NCBI GenBank assembly: GCA_016297585.1
Contig: JAEDGJ010000125.1
Coordinates: 1 to 6,963 of the forward strand
DNA length: 6,963 nt
Reading direction: 5' to 3'
DNA from: Clostridiaceae bacterium
GTDB lineage: Bacteria > Bacillota > Clostridia > Oscillospirales > QAMX01
Shown here piece by piece: positions 1 to 6,113 of the stretch (position 1 is its first letter; each line of letters starts with the position of its first letter). A program made the position numbers and the translations under genes. The notes under the pieces are model-generated. The model was not told where the DNA came from and made no database searches. It saw nothing but the letters and a program-made list of their open reading frames with translations.

Positions 1-1
1 C

Positions 2-988
2 TGTTTTCTGCGCAACGTCGACCGCGTCATCGTCTTTGAGGAGCTCGACCCCGTCATCGAGGACGCGCTCATCTACCTCTGCGGACGCCGCGCGATGATC
101 GCGGACATCCGCGGCAAGCGCACGAACGACGTCCCCCGCGCGGGCGAGCTCGGCGCCGTCACGATCTCCGAGATCCTCGAGCGCGTCTATAACGTGCCGT
201 CCCGCTTCGACCCGGTCTCCGTCGAGGACGCTCCGACGGTGCCCGCCCGTCCGCCGGTGCTCTGCGCCGGATGTCCGCACCGCGCGTCGTTCTACGCGGT
301 CAAGCGGGCGATGCAGGGCCGCCGCGCCGTCTTCTGCGGCGACATCGGCTGCTACACGCTCGGCAACGCCGCACCGCTCGGCATGGTCGACACCTGCCTG
401 TGCATGGGCGCGGGCATCACCGTCGCGCAGGGGCTTGACCACGCGTGGGAGGAGGGCGTGTGCTTCTCGTTTGTCGGCGACTCGACCTTCTTCGCGTCCG
501 GACTGCCGGGCGTCGTGAACGCCATCTACAACAAGGCCAACATCGTCCTCGTCGTGCTCGACAACTCCACGACGGCGATGACCGGCCAGCAGCCGCATCC
601 CGGCATCGGCCGCACGATGATGAAGACCCAGTCCGTCCCGATCTCCATCGAAGCCGTCCTGCGCGCGCTCGGCATCGATTTTGTGCGCACGGTCAACCCG
701 CTCGACCACCGCGAGGCCGTCGATACGGTGCGCGAGGCTGCCGATCTGACCGGCGTGCGCGCGATCATCTTCAAGGCGCCCTGCATCGCCGTCGTCAAGC
801 CGACGAAGTCGATGCAGGTGAACGCGAATGCGTGCATCGGCTGCAAGCGCTGCATCCGGGAGCTCGGGTGCCCCGGGCTCAGCTTCGCGGACGGCCACGC
901 CATCGTCGACAGCAGCCTGTGCAACGGCTGCATGCTCTGCGCGCAGATCTGCCCGAAGGGCTGCATTTCCAAGAAGGAGGAAGCGTAA
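2..988 (+). CDS. iorA: Indolepyruvate:ferredoxin oxidoreductase, alpha subunit (5' part outside window)
   Basis: This is the C-terminal 328 residues of the large subunit of the enzyme that oxidatively decarboxylates arylpyruvates (indolepyruvate, phenylpyruvate, hydroxyphenylpyruvate) to arylacetyl-CoA, reducing ferredoxin. The reading frame is open from base 2 to the TAA at 986-988. The ATG at base 95 is internal, because coding sequence continues upstream of it. Numbered from the first visible codon, there is a CAGCPHR motif (about 88-94) at the start of the thiamine diphosphate-binding domain, a GDS (159-161) and the DNSTTAMTG segment (187-195), which together fit the TPP/Mg site. The tail carries two 4Fe-4S motifs: Cys 278, 281, 284 and 290, then Cys 307, 310, 313 and 317. 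All expected cluster cysteines are present. Family members are usually near 580-600 residues, so roughly the N-terminal 45% is missing at the window edge. Not a pseudogene on what is visible. The exact arylpyruvate preference cannot be read from sequence. Confidence 0.95.
   Translation, partial: CFLRNVDRVIVFEELDPVIEDALIYLCGRRAMIADIRGKRTNDVPRAGELGAVTISEILERVYNVPSRFDPVSVEDAPTVPARPPVLCAGCPHRASFYAVKRAMQGRRAVFCGDIGCYTLGNAAPLGMVDTCLCMGAGITVAQGLDHAWEEGVCFSFVGDSTFFASGLPGVVNAIYNKANIVLVVLDNSTTAMTGQQPHPGIGRTMMKTQSVPISIEAVLRALGIDFVRTVNPLDHREAVDTVREAADLTGVRAIIFKAPCIAVVKPTKSMQVNANACIGCKRCIRELGCPGLSFADGHAIVDSSLCNGCMLCAQICPKGCISKKEEA
974..980 (+). promoter_or_regulatory. Ribosome binding site of iorB
   Basis: AAGGAGG lies inside the last codons of iorA, 10 bases before the ATG at 991. 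It fixes the iorB start and shows translational coupling to the upstream subunit gene. Confidence 0.85.
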
Positions 989-990
989 AC

Positions 991-1578
991 ATGAAGCTCC
1001 ATAGCTGTCTACTCTGCGGCGTCGGCGGACAGGGAACGGTTCTCGCTTCCCGCATCATCGCGACGGCCGCCATCAACCGCGGCTGCTTTGCCCGAACGGC
1101 GGAGACCATCGGCATGGCGCAGCGCGGCGGCTGCGTGACAAGCCACGTCCGCATCGGCACGAAGGTCCCGTCCCCGCTGATCCCGCGCGGCTGCGCGGAC
1201 AGCATGCTCGCGTTCGAGCCGGGCGAAGCGGTGCGGAATCTGCCGTTTCTGAAGAAAAACGGCTCGCTGATCGTCTGCGACCGCGCGGTGCATCCCGTGA
1301 CCGCCGCGCTCGCCGATACGAAATACTCCGCGGAAGCGATGCTCGACTACCTGAAGGCGAACGTCGAAAACTGCCTCGTGCTGCACGTCGACGACATTCT
1401 CGCCCTGACCGGCTCCGTCAAGGCCGTGAACATGGCGCTCGTCGGCGCGATGGCGCAGACGGGCACGATGGAGCTGACCTATTCCGACGTCGAGCACGCG
1501 ATGACGCACAGAATCAAGCCCGCGTTTCTTGAAATGAATCGCAAAGCGCTGAAATACGGCGCCGAGTGTGTAAAATAA
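991..1578 (+). CDS. iorB: Indolepyruvate:ferredoxin oxidoreductase, beta subunit
   Basis: This is the small subunit (195 aa) of the same oxidoreductase, equivalent to the gamma domain of the pyruvate:ferredoxin oxidoreductase family, which contributes to CoA binding and complex assembly. The N-terminal glycine-rich CGVGGQGTVLASRI (residues 9-22) and the ETIGMAQRGG segment (38-47) are hallmarks of this domain. Length matches the usual size of about 190 residues. The ATG at 991 is chosen because it follows an AAGGAGG at the normal distance and gives the canonical N-terminus; the same frame runs open further upstream only as a shadow of iorA. It starts two bases after the iorA stop, so both subunits are made from one transcript. 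No missing motif was seen. Confidence 0.95.
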   Translation: MKLHSCLLCGVGGQGTVLASRIIATAAINRGCFARTAETIGMAQRGGCVTSHVRIGTKVPSPLIPRGCADSMLAFEPGEAVRNLPFLKKNGSLIVCDRAVHPVTAALADTKYSAEAMLDYLKANVENCLVLHVDDILALTGSVKAVNMALVGAMAQTGTMELTYSDVEHAMTHRIKPAFLEMNRKALKYGAECVK

Positions 1579-1582
1579 GGGG
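1577..1582 (+). promoter_or_regulatory. Ribosome binding site of the PaaK-type ligase
   Basis: AAGGGG overlaps the iorB stop codon and lies 10 bases before the ATG at 1593. This favours that ATG over an in-frame GTG at 1566 inside the end of iorB, which has no such site. Confidence 0.65.
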
Positions 1583-1592
1583 TTTATCCGCT

Positions 1593-2834
1593 ATGAAACT
1601 GTCCGAATCCGCGCTTTTCATGATCCGCCGTCAGGCGGCGCGCATCAAGGCGACGGGGAACTTCTACGCCAAACGCCTCGAGGGCATCGAGCCCGGGGAC
1701 ATCCGCACGAAGGCCGATTTTGAAAAGCTCCCCTTCTCCGAGAAGGCCGATCTGCGCGACGCGTATCCGCTCGGCCTCGCCGCCGTGCCCGAGGAACAGA
1801 TCGTACGCATCCACTCGTCCTCCGGCACCACCGGCACGCCCGTCATCATCCCCTATACGCAGAAGGATGTCGACGACTGGGCGGAGCTCTTCCGCCGCTG
1901 CTACGAGATCGCGGGCGTCACGAACCGCGACCGCATCCATATCACGCCCGGCTACGGGCTGTGGACGGCGGGCATCGGCTTCCAGCTCGGCGCGGAGAAG
2001 CTCGGCGCGATGACCATTCCGATGGGCCCCGGCAACACGGAAAAGCAGCTCCAGTTCATGCGCGATATGAAGTCCACCGTGCTGTGCGCGACGTCCTCCT
2101 ACGCGCTGCTGCTGGCCGAGGAGATCGCCAAGCGCGGCATCCGGGACGAGATCTGCCTGAAAAAGGGCGTGATCGGCTCCGAACGCTGGGGCGAGAAGAT
2201 GCGCACCCGCATCGCCTCCGAGCTCGGCGTCGAGCTGTACGACATCTATGGCCTGACCGAGATCTACGGCCCCGGCATCGCGATCAACTGCGAGCACAAC
2301 ACCGGGATGCACTATTTCGACGACTACCTCTACTTCGAGATCATCGACCCGAAGACCGGGAAGGTGCTGCCGGACGGCGAGCTCGGCGAGCTGGTCATCA
2401 CGACGCTGCAGAAGGAGGGCGCGCCCCTCATCCGCTACCGCACGCATGACCTGACGCGCATCGTGCCGGACGACGTCCCCTGCCCCTGCGGACGGAAATA
2501 CCCGCGCATCGACGTCATCCTCGGCCGTACGGACGACATGGTCAAGGTCAAGGGCGTGAACATCTTCCCCGGACAGATCGACGACATCCTGCGCGAGGTC
2601 GAAGGCGCGTCGAGCGAGTACCAGGTGTTCATCGACCACGAGGAAGGCCGCGACCGGATCACGGTCTTCGTCGAGACGGCGCTGCCCGCGGACGCGCGTC
2701 CGGGCTTTGAAGCGGCGCTGAAGGACACCTTCAAGTCCCGCATCAACGTCGGCATCCTCCCGAAGGCCGTCTCCATCGGCGATCTGCCGCGCAGTGAGAA
2801 AAAATCGACGCGCATCTTCGATTACCGGTATTAA
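1593..2834 (+). CDS. paaK: Phenylacetate-CoA ligase family (aryl-acetate:CoA ligase, AMP-forming)
   Basis: This 413-residue member of the adenylate-forming ligase family activates phenylacetate or related arylacetates to the CoA thioester with ATP, giving AMP and PPi. Visible motifs in order are the phosphate-binding SSSGTTGTP (75-83), the aromatic substrate/adenylate region YDIYGLTEIYGPG (216-228), RYRTHDLT (281-288) with the ribose-binding Asp, the hinge region GRTDDMVKVKG (311-321), and LPRSEKKSTR (398-407), whose Lys404 aligns with the catalytic lysine of the C-terminal domain. Length is close to the 430 or so of typical PaaK; the N-terminus is somewhat shorter. It sits 14 bases after iorB, so it probably works with the oxidoreductase to interconvert arylacetate and arylacetyl-CoA. 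An aerobic paa ring-oxidation role is unlikely, since no paaABCDE-type genes are seen here. Exact substrate (phenyl-, hydroxyphenyl- or indoleacetate) is not determined. Confidence 0.9.
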   Translation: MKLSESALFMIRRQAARIKATGNFYAKRLEGIEPGDIRTKADFEKLPFSEKADLRDAYPLGLAAVPEEQIVRIHSSSGTTGTPVIIPYTQKDVDDWAELFRRCYEIAGVTNRDRIHITPGYGLWTAGIGFQLGAEKLGAMTIPMGPGNTEKQLQFMRDMKSTVLCATSSYALLLAEEIAKRGIRDEICLKKGVIGSERWGEKMRTRIASELGVELYDIYGLTEIYGPGIAINCEHNTGMHYFDDYLYFEIIDPKTGKVLPDGELGELVITTLQKEGAPLIRYRTHDLTRIVPDDVPCPCGRKYPRIDVILGRTDDMVKVKGVNIFPGQIDDILREVEGASSEYQVFIDHEEGRDRITVFVETALPADARPGFEAALKDTFKSRINVGILPKAVSIGDLPRSEKKSTRIFDYRY

Positions 2835-2845
2835 CGGCCGCAAAA

Positions 2846-2861
2846 GCGCCGGAATCGGCGC
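2846..2861 (+). other. GC-rich hairpin downstream of the ligase gene
   Basis: A perfect inverted repeat, GCGCCG / GAAT loop / CGGCGC, begins 12 bases after the ligase stop codon. It is not followed by a T tract, so it is not a classic terminator by itself. It could protect the 3' end of the mRNA or act as a first pause site ahead of the terminator at 2903-2943. It may also be a chance hairpin in GC-rich DNA. Confidence 0.45.
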
Positions 2862-2902
2862 GGATTTGCGCAAAAAAGAGTTCTTTTCCCGTCCATTAAC
2901 AT

Positions 2903-2943
2903 AAAAGCCGCCCCTGACGCATCCCGTCAGAGGCGGTTTTTTT
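2903..2943. terminator. Bidirectional rho-independent terminator between convergent operons
   Basis: The hairpin has arms CCGCC-C-CTGACG (2908-2919) and CGTCAG-A-GGCGG (2925-2936), with one C/A mismatch and a 5-base loop (2920-2924). It is followed by seven T on the plus strand (2937-2943). It is preceded by AAAA (2903-2906), which reads as a shorter T tract on the minus strand, so it can end the ligase transcript and also the opposing deacetylase transcript, whose stop codon is at 2961-2963. The rest of the 126-base spacer shows no gene. Confidence 0.88.
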
Positions 2944-2960
2944 GCGGTATATACGGCTTT

Positions 2961-3671
2961 TCAGGATATCCAGTCGCCGAGCAGCACCTCGCGGTTCGTG
3001 CCGTAGAAGATGCCGTCCTGTCCCGCGATCATGCGGAGGAACTCTTCAAAGCGGCTCCAGGTGTTGTGGATGTCAAATTCGTAGGCATGTCCCCAGACGT
3101 AAAAGACCTGCGGACGTTCGGCGTCGAGCTCGACAAAGCGGCGTCCCATCTCGAACAACGCGTCCCATTCCTGATGGTGATACACGCTCGGACGCAGCGT
3201 CAAAAGCTCGCGCTCCGGCTCGAAGGAGTACGACGAAACGGTGGTGCGCGCGTATCGGACGCCGGTTCTGCGGCGCAGCACGTCCGCGACGCGGTCGTCG
3301 AAATTGACCCCGCCGCCCGGGTAGGCAAAGCCCACCACTTCATAGCCGCAGAGGGCGGAGAGCGCCTCGCGGTCGCCCTCGACCTGCCGCACGATCTCCT
3401 CCTCGTCGCAGCTCGGGAGGAACGGATGCGTCAGCGTGTGCGCCGCGATCTCATGCCCCGCGTAGATCCCCGCGATCTCGCAGGCGCGCGGACGCACATG
3501 GGACACCGTGACCTCCTCGCGCTGCATCGGACCGCCGGTGTTAAACAGCCCGGAATTGAGGTTGAACGTGGCTTTCAGATGATATTTATCAAACAGCTCG
3601 ATCAGCCTCTGATCCTGTGTGACGCCGTCGTCGTAGCTGAAGGTGACGGCTTTTCTGATTTTGCCGGACAC
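2961..3671 (-). CDS. Polysaccharide deacetylase (NodB / carbohydrate esterase 4-like) family protein
   Basis: This 236-residue NodB-fold hydrolase probably removes N- or O-acetyl groups from a sugar or glycan using a divalent metal. The first motif, TFSYDDG (10-16), supplies the catalytic base Asp14 and metal ligand Asp15. The second, HTLTH (78-82), supplies the two metal-binding histidines. FAYPGGG (115-121) stands where canonical members have RxPYG, and YVWGHAYEFD (191-200) contains a candidate distal His195. No signal peptide or transmembrane segment is seen, so it is likely cytoplasmic, unlike wall-modifying deacetylases. The start is GTG at 3671-3669: the frame is closed by a stop a few codons upstream and the product begins directly with the conserved fold. 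The ribosome binding site AAAGGAG (3690-3684) is 12 bases away, slightly long. It is last in the four-gene operon, 41 bases after the peptidase gene. Substrate is unknown. Confidence 0.88.
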   Translation of the reverse strand: MSGKIRKAVTFSYDDGVTQDQRLIELFDKYHLKATFNLNSGLFNTGGPMQREEVTVSHVRPRACEIAGIYAGHEIAAHTLTHPFLPSCDEEEIVRQVEGDREALSALCGYEVVGFAYPGGGVNFDDRVADVLRRRTGVRYARTTVSSYSFEPERELLTLRPSVYHHQEWDALFEMGRRFVELDAERPQVFYVWGHAYEFDIHNTWSRFEEFLRMIAGQDGIFYGTNREVLLGDWIS

Positions 3672-3683
3672 GAAAAAACCATA

Positions 3684-3690
3684 CTCCTTT
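3684..3690 (-). promoter_or_regulatory. Ribosome binding site of the deacetylase (GTG start)
   Basis: On the minus strand AAAGGAG is followed by 12 bases and the GTG at 3671-3669. An out-of-frame ATG (3682-3680) lies only one base after the site, too close to be used efficiently, so the GTG is preferred. Confidence 0.65.
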
Positions 3691-3712
3691 CTCGATTAAC
3701 GCCTTTTTGCGC

Positions 3713-4975
3713 TCACGCGCCGTAGTCGAGCAGAAATTCGCCGAGAATCCGTGTAAACTCGAGCAGTCTTTCGCACTCGATGAACTCATCCGCCTGATGC
3801 GCGCCGCCGTAGACGCCGAAATCCCGTCCGACGCCGAAGGAAAACGCGCGCGGACTGCCGTATTTGATAAACAGCGACAGATCGGACAGGCAGGAGCCGC
3901 AGGGCGCAAGCGTTCTCCCGGACGCGGTCTTTGCCGCGCGCATCAGCGACGCCATCGCGGGATTCTCCGCCGCCGTCTGCATAACGTGGAAGTGCCGCGT
4001 CGTGCGCTCAAACCGGTCGAAGTGCATCCCCATCGGCAAAAGCCGCCGTTCGAGCGCCTCCCCCATCGCGCGCAGCTCCGCGTCGATCTCCTCCGACGTG
4101 CGCGTCGTGTAGTAGCAGACCTCGACAAACGCCCGGTCGAAGTCGGAGGAGCCGTCGCCGGTGCGCATCTCGGTAAAGCGCACGGCGGTGTCGGGGATGT
4201 TGGTGTCCCGGTACAGCGGCACCTCGCGAAGCTCCGCGGCGCGGCGGCGTCCGAACTCCGCAAACGCGTCCCGCAGCGCGGCCAGCCCGTCGAGCATCGG
4301 TCCGCAGGAGTCGAGCGGCCTGTCCGCGCGGATATAGGCGCGCAGCCGTCCGCCTCCTGCCGCGACCGCCCAGATATCGAAGTTCTTGCAGTCCAGATTC
4401 ACGATATCCTCACACGGGTATTTCAGGCACGCCGCGAGCGTCCCGTTGCCGCCGCCGTTTTCCTCGTCGGAATACGCGCAAAACAGCAGATCGTACGGCA
4501 GCTCGAGCTCTGCATCGCGCAGCAGCGTCAGCAGGTAGAGTACCGCCGCGATGCCGTATTTGTCGTCGCACGCGCCGCGTCCGAGGATCCGTCCGTCCCG
4601 CAGCTCGCCCGAAAACGGCGGAAACGTCCAGTTCGCGGGATCGCCGACGGGCACGGTGTCCGAATGCGCGGCAAGCATCAGCCTGCGGCGCGCGCCGCCT
4701 TTCCGGCAGGCGGTGACGTTCGGGCGGGTCTCCACATGATGCCCGTCCCAGTAATCGGGGTTTTCGGGCAGTCCCGGCACGTCCATCGGCGAATAGACGT
4801 CGGGCGTCAGCCCGATGCCGCGCAGCCGTTCGGCGATATACGCCGCGGCGGCTTCCTCCCGTCCCGAGGACCCGAAATTCTGCGAATCGATCCGCACGAG
4901 CGCGGAAAGCGTCCCGAAAAGCTCGTCCTGACGTTCCGTTATGGCGCGCAGAAACGCTTCCTTTTTCCCGGTCAT
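3713..4975 (-). CDS. M20-family zinc metallopeptidase / amidohydrolase
   Basis: A 420-residue protein of the ArgE/DapE/PepV-type M20 family, which hydrolyses amide bonds in small peptides or N-acylated amino acids with two zinc ions. Numbered from the ATG at 4975, the metal and catalytic residues are His104-x-Asp106 in AAHSDTVP, bridging Asp137 in GRGACDDK, the Glu171-Glu172 pair in SDEENGG (general base plus ligand), Asp195 in NLDCKN, and His393 in GGAHQADE near the C-terminus. All are present, so it should be active. Substrate cannot be told: dipeptidase, N-acyl-amino-acid deacylase and carboxypeptidase remain possible. No signal peptide is seen, so it is probably cytoplasmic. The ATG at 4993 gives six more residues but has no ribosome binding site; the one at 4975 follows AAGGGAG at 8 bases. 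It is third in the operon, 41 bases after the propeller-like gene. Confidence 0.92.
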   Translation of the reverse strand: MTGKKEAFLRAITERQDELFGTLSALVRIDSQNFGSSGREEAAAAYIAERLRGIGLTPDVYSPMDVPGLPENPDYWDGHHVETRPNVTACRKGGARRRLMLAAHSDTVPVGDPANWTFPPFSGELRDGRILGRGACDDKYGIAAVLYLLTLLRDAELELPYDLLFCAYSDEENGGGNGTLAACLKYPCEDIVNLDCKNFDIWAVAAGGGRLRAYIRADRPLDSCGPMLDGLAALRDAFAEFGRRRAAELREVPLYRDTNIPDTAVRFTEMRTGDGSSDFDRAFVEVCYYTTRTSEEIDAELRAMGEALERRLLPMGMHFDRFERTTRHFHVMQTAAENPAMASLMRAAKTASGRTLAPCGSCLSDLSLFIKYGSPRAFSFGVGRDFGVYGGAHQADEFIECERLLEFTRILGEFLLDYGA

Positions 4976-4983
4976 ACCGCATT

Positions 4984-4990
4984 CTCCCTT
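4984..4990 (-). promoter_or_regulatory. Ribosome binding site deciding the M20 peptidase start
   Basis: AAGGGAG on the minus strand lies 8 bases before the ATG at 4975-4973. The alternative in-frame ATG at 4993-4991 is directly upstream of this site and has only AT-rich sequence before it, so the downstream ATG is the better start. Confidence 0.75.
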
Positions 4991-5016
4991 CATGCCATAT
5001 AAAAAATCGTTTTTCG

Positions 5017-6066
5017 TCAGACCCGCTCAAACGGCGCGGGCGCTTTACCCGTCCACCGGTACAGGCAGACGCGGCTGTACTGCAGCCCGTCCGCCGTGCA
5101 CCCGTTATGCGAGATGTAGTAATACCCGTCGTCCAGCGCGAAAAGCCCGGTGTCCCCATGCGGGAAATCCCAGCCGTATACGCCGCTTTTTTCGTCGTAC
5201 AGCCCCTCTTTCCACAGCGTCAGTGTCTCCCTGCCCGCCTCATCCTTCACGGGAGCGGCGGCGCCGTCGACGATATAGAACGGGTAATTCGGAAATTCCG
5301 GTTTTTCGCCCGGATAGACCGCGAGGAACCAGTTGCCGGTGTAGGCGTCGTACTCCAGATTCTGCACGCCGTAGGTCGTGTTGCCGGTACGGACGAAATA
5401 TTTGTGCGCGGGCTTTTCCGGACCCTCGCCGTGCGGCGCATCCTGGCGCAGCGGGTGATAATACGGCGCCAGCGCCTCCGGATCGTAGGTCAGGATGACC
5501 TGGCAGTCGTTGTCCCGGCGCTGCGTATCGCCGTAGACGCCGTAGGCGATGTTCAGCCAGGTCTTCCCGCCGCGCGTACCGAACGCGGGGCCGAACGCGA
5601 GGCCGTCGATGCCGCTGCAGCCGTGGATATGCGGCGTACCGTCCGGGGCCGTCCCGAGATAGTCGTGCACGACCTCCGGCAGCAGCGCCGCGGTCATGAT
5701 GCCGTCGCGCGCGGCGTCCATGCCGGGACGCGTGATCTTCTCTCCGTCGAAGCGGGCAACGTAGAATGCGCTCTCCGGGCGGGCGTCCGAGCCGAGAGAG
5801 GCGAGAATGCCGCGGCCGATCGCATCCTGCTTATACTCAAGCGACCCGTACACGCAGCCGTCCGCGTCGCAGAAGTCGAGACACCCGAGATGCCCGACAA
5901 GCCCGCCGGCGGTGCCGATCAGGTTCCCCCGAAGATCGGTCTTGACGAGGACGGTCGTGAACGAATAGTAGATGTATTCACGCGCGGTATCGATCGCGAT
6001 CCCCTGCACATGACCGGTCTTCCACAAGCCGGAATCAATCTCGCGGGGCAGATTTTCGCTTTTCAT
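5017..6066 (-). CDS. Uncharacterised protein, probable beta-propeller fold
   Basis: I do not recognise a named family for this 349-residue protein. It contains at least five spaced segments of similar shape, each starting with Gly or Ser/Tyr-Gly, then a small or polar residue, then hydrophobic residues and often Asp: GHVQGIAID (18-26), GHLGCLDFC (58-66), SGIDGLAFG (151-159), YGVQNLEYD (232-240) and GDTGLFALD (304-312). Most are followed by aromatic beta-strand-like stretches such as EYIYYS and GYYYIS. That pattern fits blades of a beta-propeller (inference). His146, His148 and His303, and several Trp/Tyr, could line a ligand site. No signal peptide, transmembrane segment or lipobox is seen. 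The ATG at 6066 follows GGGAGG at 7 bases; another ATG at 6081 overlaps that site and is unlikely. It is second in the operon, 47 bases after the TIM-barrel gene. It might be a sugar lactonase, isomerase, glycoside-active or binding protein, but none is shown by the sequence. Confidence 0.85.
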   Translation of the reverse strand: MKSENLPREIDSGLWKTGHVQGIAIDTAREYIYYSFTTVLVKTDLRGNLIGTAGGLVGHLGCLDFCDADGCVYGSLEYKQDAIGRGILASLGSDARPESAFYVARFDGEKITRPGMDAARDGIMTAALLPEVVHDYLGTAPDGTPHIHGCSGIDGLAFGPAFGTRGGKTWLNIAYGVYGDTQRRDNDCQVILTYDPEALAPYYHPLRQDAPHGEGPEKPAHKYFVRTGNTTYGVQNLEYDAYTGNWFLAVYPGEKPEFPNYPFYIVDGAAAPVKDEAGRETLTLWKEGLYDEKSGVYGWDFPHGDTGLFALDDGYYYISHNGCTADGLQYSRVCLYRWTGKAPAPFERV

Positions 6067-6073
6067 CCCGATT

Positions 6074-6079
6074 CCTCCC
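6074..6079 (-). promoter_or_regulatory. Ribosome binding site deciding the propeller-like gene start
   Basis: GGGAGG on the minus strand lies 7 bases before the ATG at 6066-6064. The frame stays open far upstream through the neighbouring gene, so this site is the main evidence for the chosen start. Confidence 0.8.
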
Positions 6080-6090
6080 ATGTTTTCTTC

Positions 6091-6112
6091 CAAAAATACG
6101 GCTTTTTGCCGT
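6091..6112 (-). other. Possible weak attenuator hairpin between first and second operon genes
   Basis: Read on the minus strand, ACGGC / AAAAA / GCCGT is followed by A and five T, directly after the stop codon of the TIM-barrel gene. A 5-bp stem with a short T run resembles a weak intrinsic terminator that could reduce, without blocking, transcription of the downstream genes. The stem is short and the function is unproven. Confidence 0.35.
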
Positions 6113-6113
6113 C

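Noticed and set aside
95..988. IorA as a short complete gene starting at ATG 95
   Set aside because: The frame is open and reads as conserved IorA sequence (for example VFEELDPVIEDAL) from base 2, so the gene is merely cut by the window edge.
445..990. Upstream extension of the iorB reading frame through iorA
   Set aside because: The extension translates to Arg/His-rich nonsense in another frame of iorA. The canonical IorB N-terminus begins at 991 after a strong ribosome binding site.
1584..2873. Long open frame on the minus strand opposite the PaaK-type ligase
   Set aside because: Its translation is low-complexity, rich in Arg, Asp, Ala and Val, and has no family motif. It is the expected antisense shadow of a GC-rich gene whose plus-strand product is clearly conserved.
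2835..2960. A small gene or promoter in the convergent spacer
   Set aside because: Both flanking genes end here, the sequence is dominated by hairpins, and no start with a ribosome binding site or a -35/-10 pair stands out.
3707..5002. Long open frame on the plus strand across the M20 peptidase gene
   Set aside because: It is Arg/Ala/Val-rich with no recognisable domain and runs exactly antisense to a gene with all zinc-binding residues intact.
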